NCBI GenBank assembly: GCA_018650465.1
Contig: JABIFY010000082.1
Location: 1-64,000 of the forward strand
DNA from: Alphaproteobacteria bacterium
GTDB taxonomy: Bacteria > Pseudomonadota > Alphaproteobacteria > UBA2966
Length of the DNA: 64,000 nucleotides
Reading direction: 5' to 3'
Part shown: piece by piece, positions 63,658 to 64,000 of the stretch
Numbering within the stretch: the stretch's first letter is position 1
How the letters are laid out: every line of letters starts with the position of its first letter
Program-made: the position numbers and the translations under genes
Notes under the pieces: model-generated
What the model was told of the DNA's origin: nothing
The model's input: the letters and a program-made list of their open reading frames with translations, nothing else
Database searches by the model: none

Positions 63658-63999
63658 TTAACCGAAAACGCTCTGATCATTCAGTCGATTGTACTTCGCC
63701 ATGACCTCACGCAGTTTTTGATGGTCCAGCTTATGCCATGATTTGCCCGCAGGTTTAACAAGCGGCACGGTTTCGGCGGCGACCAGTGCGTTGATGATGG
63801 CCTCTTCAACGGACTGCACAGCGGCTTCATAGATGGCGTCCAGGTAATGATCATCAAGGCAGGTCATGTTTTGCAGAACAGAGGGGGTCTCTGCATTCCG
63901 GCGATTGATATCACGGTCATTGGCGACCGAAAAAGCCAGAATGATATCGCCCGAATAATGCCCCCCTGATGACCCTGTGCGTGCGATGCCAAGGGCCCC
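63658..63999 (-). CDS. P1-family peptidase (DmpA-type), 5' part beyond window
   Basis: 114 residues of the C-terminal part. The frame stays open to the window edge, reading GALGIARTGSSGGHYSGDIILAFSVAN, a pattern of the DmpA/BapA and L-aminopeptidase/D-esterase family (S58), where a serine in a GSxGSGD-like motif is the autoprocessing nucleophile's neighbourhood. The end reads LDAIYEAAVQSVEEAIINALVAAETV, also typical. These enzymes release N-terminal amino acids. The N-terminal two thirds, including the catalytic Ser start of the small subunit, are outside the window or partly so. Convergent with the peroxiredoxin gene. Confidence 0.78.
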   Translation of the reverse strand, partial: GALGIARTGSSGGHYSGDIILAFSVANDRDINRRNAETPSVLQNMTCLDDHYLDAIYEAAVQSVEEAIINALVAAETVPLVKPAGKSWHKLDHQKLREVMAKYNRLNDQSVFG

Positions 64000-64000
64000 T

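Overview
This window is the replication-origin region of an alphaproteobacterial chromosome, probably from a marine or aquatic Rhodospirillales-like lineage. The evidence is gene order: leuS-lptE-holA, parB-parA-rsmG-mnmG-mnmE, rho-hemJ-hemH-hemE, then a non-coding gap, then ppsR-maf-aroE-coaE-dnaQ / secB-fxsA-timA-mltA. The hemE/ppsR gap is the usual place of oriC in this class. The histidine block (hisB-DUF2628-hisH-GNAT-hisA-hisF-hisE-HIT) is also typically alphaproteobacterial. The genus cannot be fixed from what I can see. The sequence is of moderate GC content. I see no tRNA, rRNA, transposase, prophage or CRISPR array.

Layout. 1-4.1 kb: end of leuS, then lptE and holA on the plus strand. 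4.1-19.9 kb: mostly minus-strand genes running away from the origin (GST, parB, parA, rsmG, mnmG, mnmE, a DUF6489-like gene, rho, hemJ, hemH, hemE), with a plus-strand island of a thioredoxin-domain protein, a DNA-repair methyltransferase and a quinone oxidoreductase. Two parS centromere sites lie at 7.66 and 9.77 kb. 19.9-20.3 kb: oriC, with an AT-rich segment, TAG triplets, near-consensus DnaA boxes and three GANTC methylation sites packed into 20 bp. 20.3-21.8 kb: a repeat-rich block in which a hutD/ves-like gene sits between inverted repeats of about 215 bp. 21.8-25.5 kb: ppsR, maf, aroE, coaE, dnaQ in tightly coupled order. 25.5-34.4 kb: secB, fxsA, then timA, mltA, metA, lutABC, an Smr protein, a small XRE regulator and an FKBP isomerase. 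34.4-37.7 kb: sterol-desaturase-like protein, a small membrane protein and the HslUV protease. 38.1-42.7 kb: histidine biosynthesis. 42.7-51.4 kb: RraA-like protein, glnD, mutS and the malic enzyme. 51.4-56.7 kb: a phosphate transporter with a strong Pho box, an OlsB-like acyltransferase, a tiny secreted protein, an AmpG-like permease and an alanine dehydrogenase/opine-type enzyme. 56.9-60.4 kb: a MacAB-type exporter whose adaptor carries an unusual helical insert. 60.4-64 kb: yifB, an OxyR-like regulator divergent from a peroxiredoxin, and the end of a P1-family peptidase.

How the genes work together: ParA, ParB, the two parS sites and oriC form the segregation and replication-start machinery. 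The heme genes hemE, hemH and hemJ flank the origin. hisB, hisH, hisA, hisF and hisE supply most of a histidine pathway, though hisG, hisI, hisC and hisD are not here. lutABC give lactate oxidation and malic enzyme feeds pyruvate. The Pit/OlsB pair fits phosphate-starvation adaptation. The OxyR/peroxiredoxin pair fits peroxide defence.

I do not find a clearly new multi-gene system. The best leads are the methylation-site cluster and DnaA-trio-like triplets in oriC, the inverted-repeat-framed hutD beside the origin, the OxyR-like regulator lacking the resolving cysteine, the Spy/LTxxQ-like insert in the MacA homologue, and the carboxyethyl-ornithine-synthase-like enzyme at 55.6 kb.
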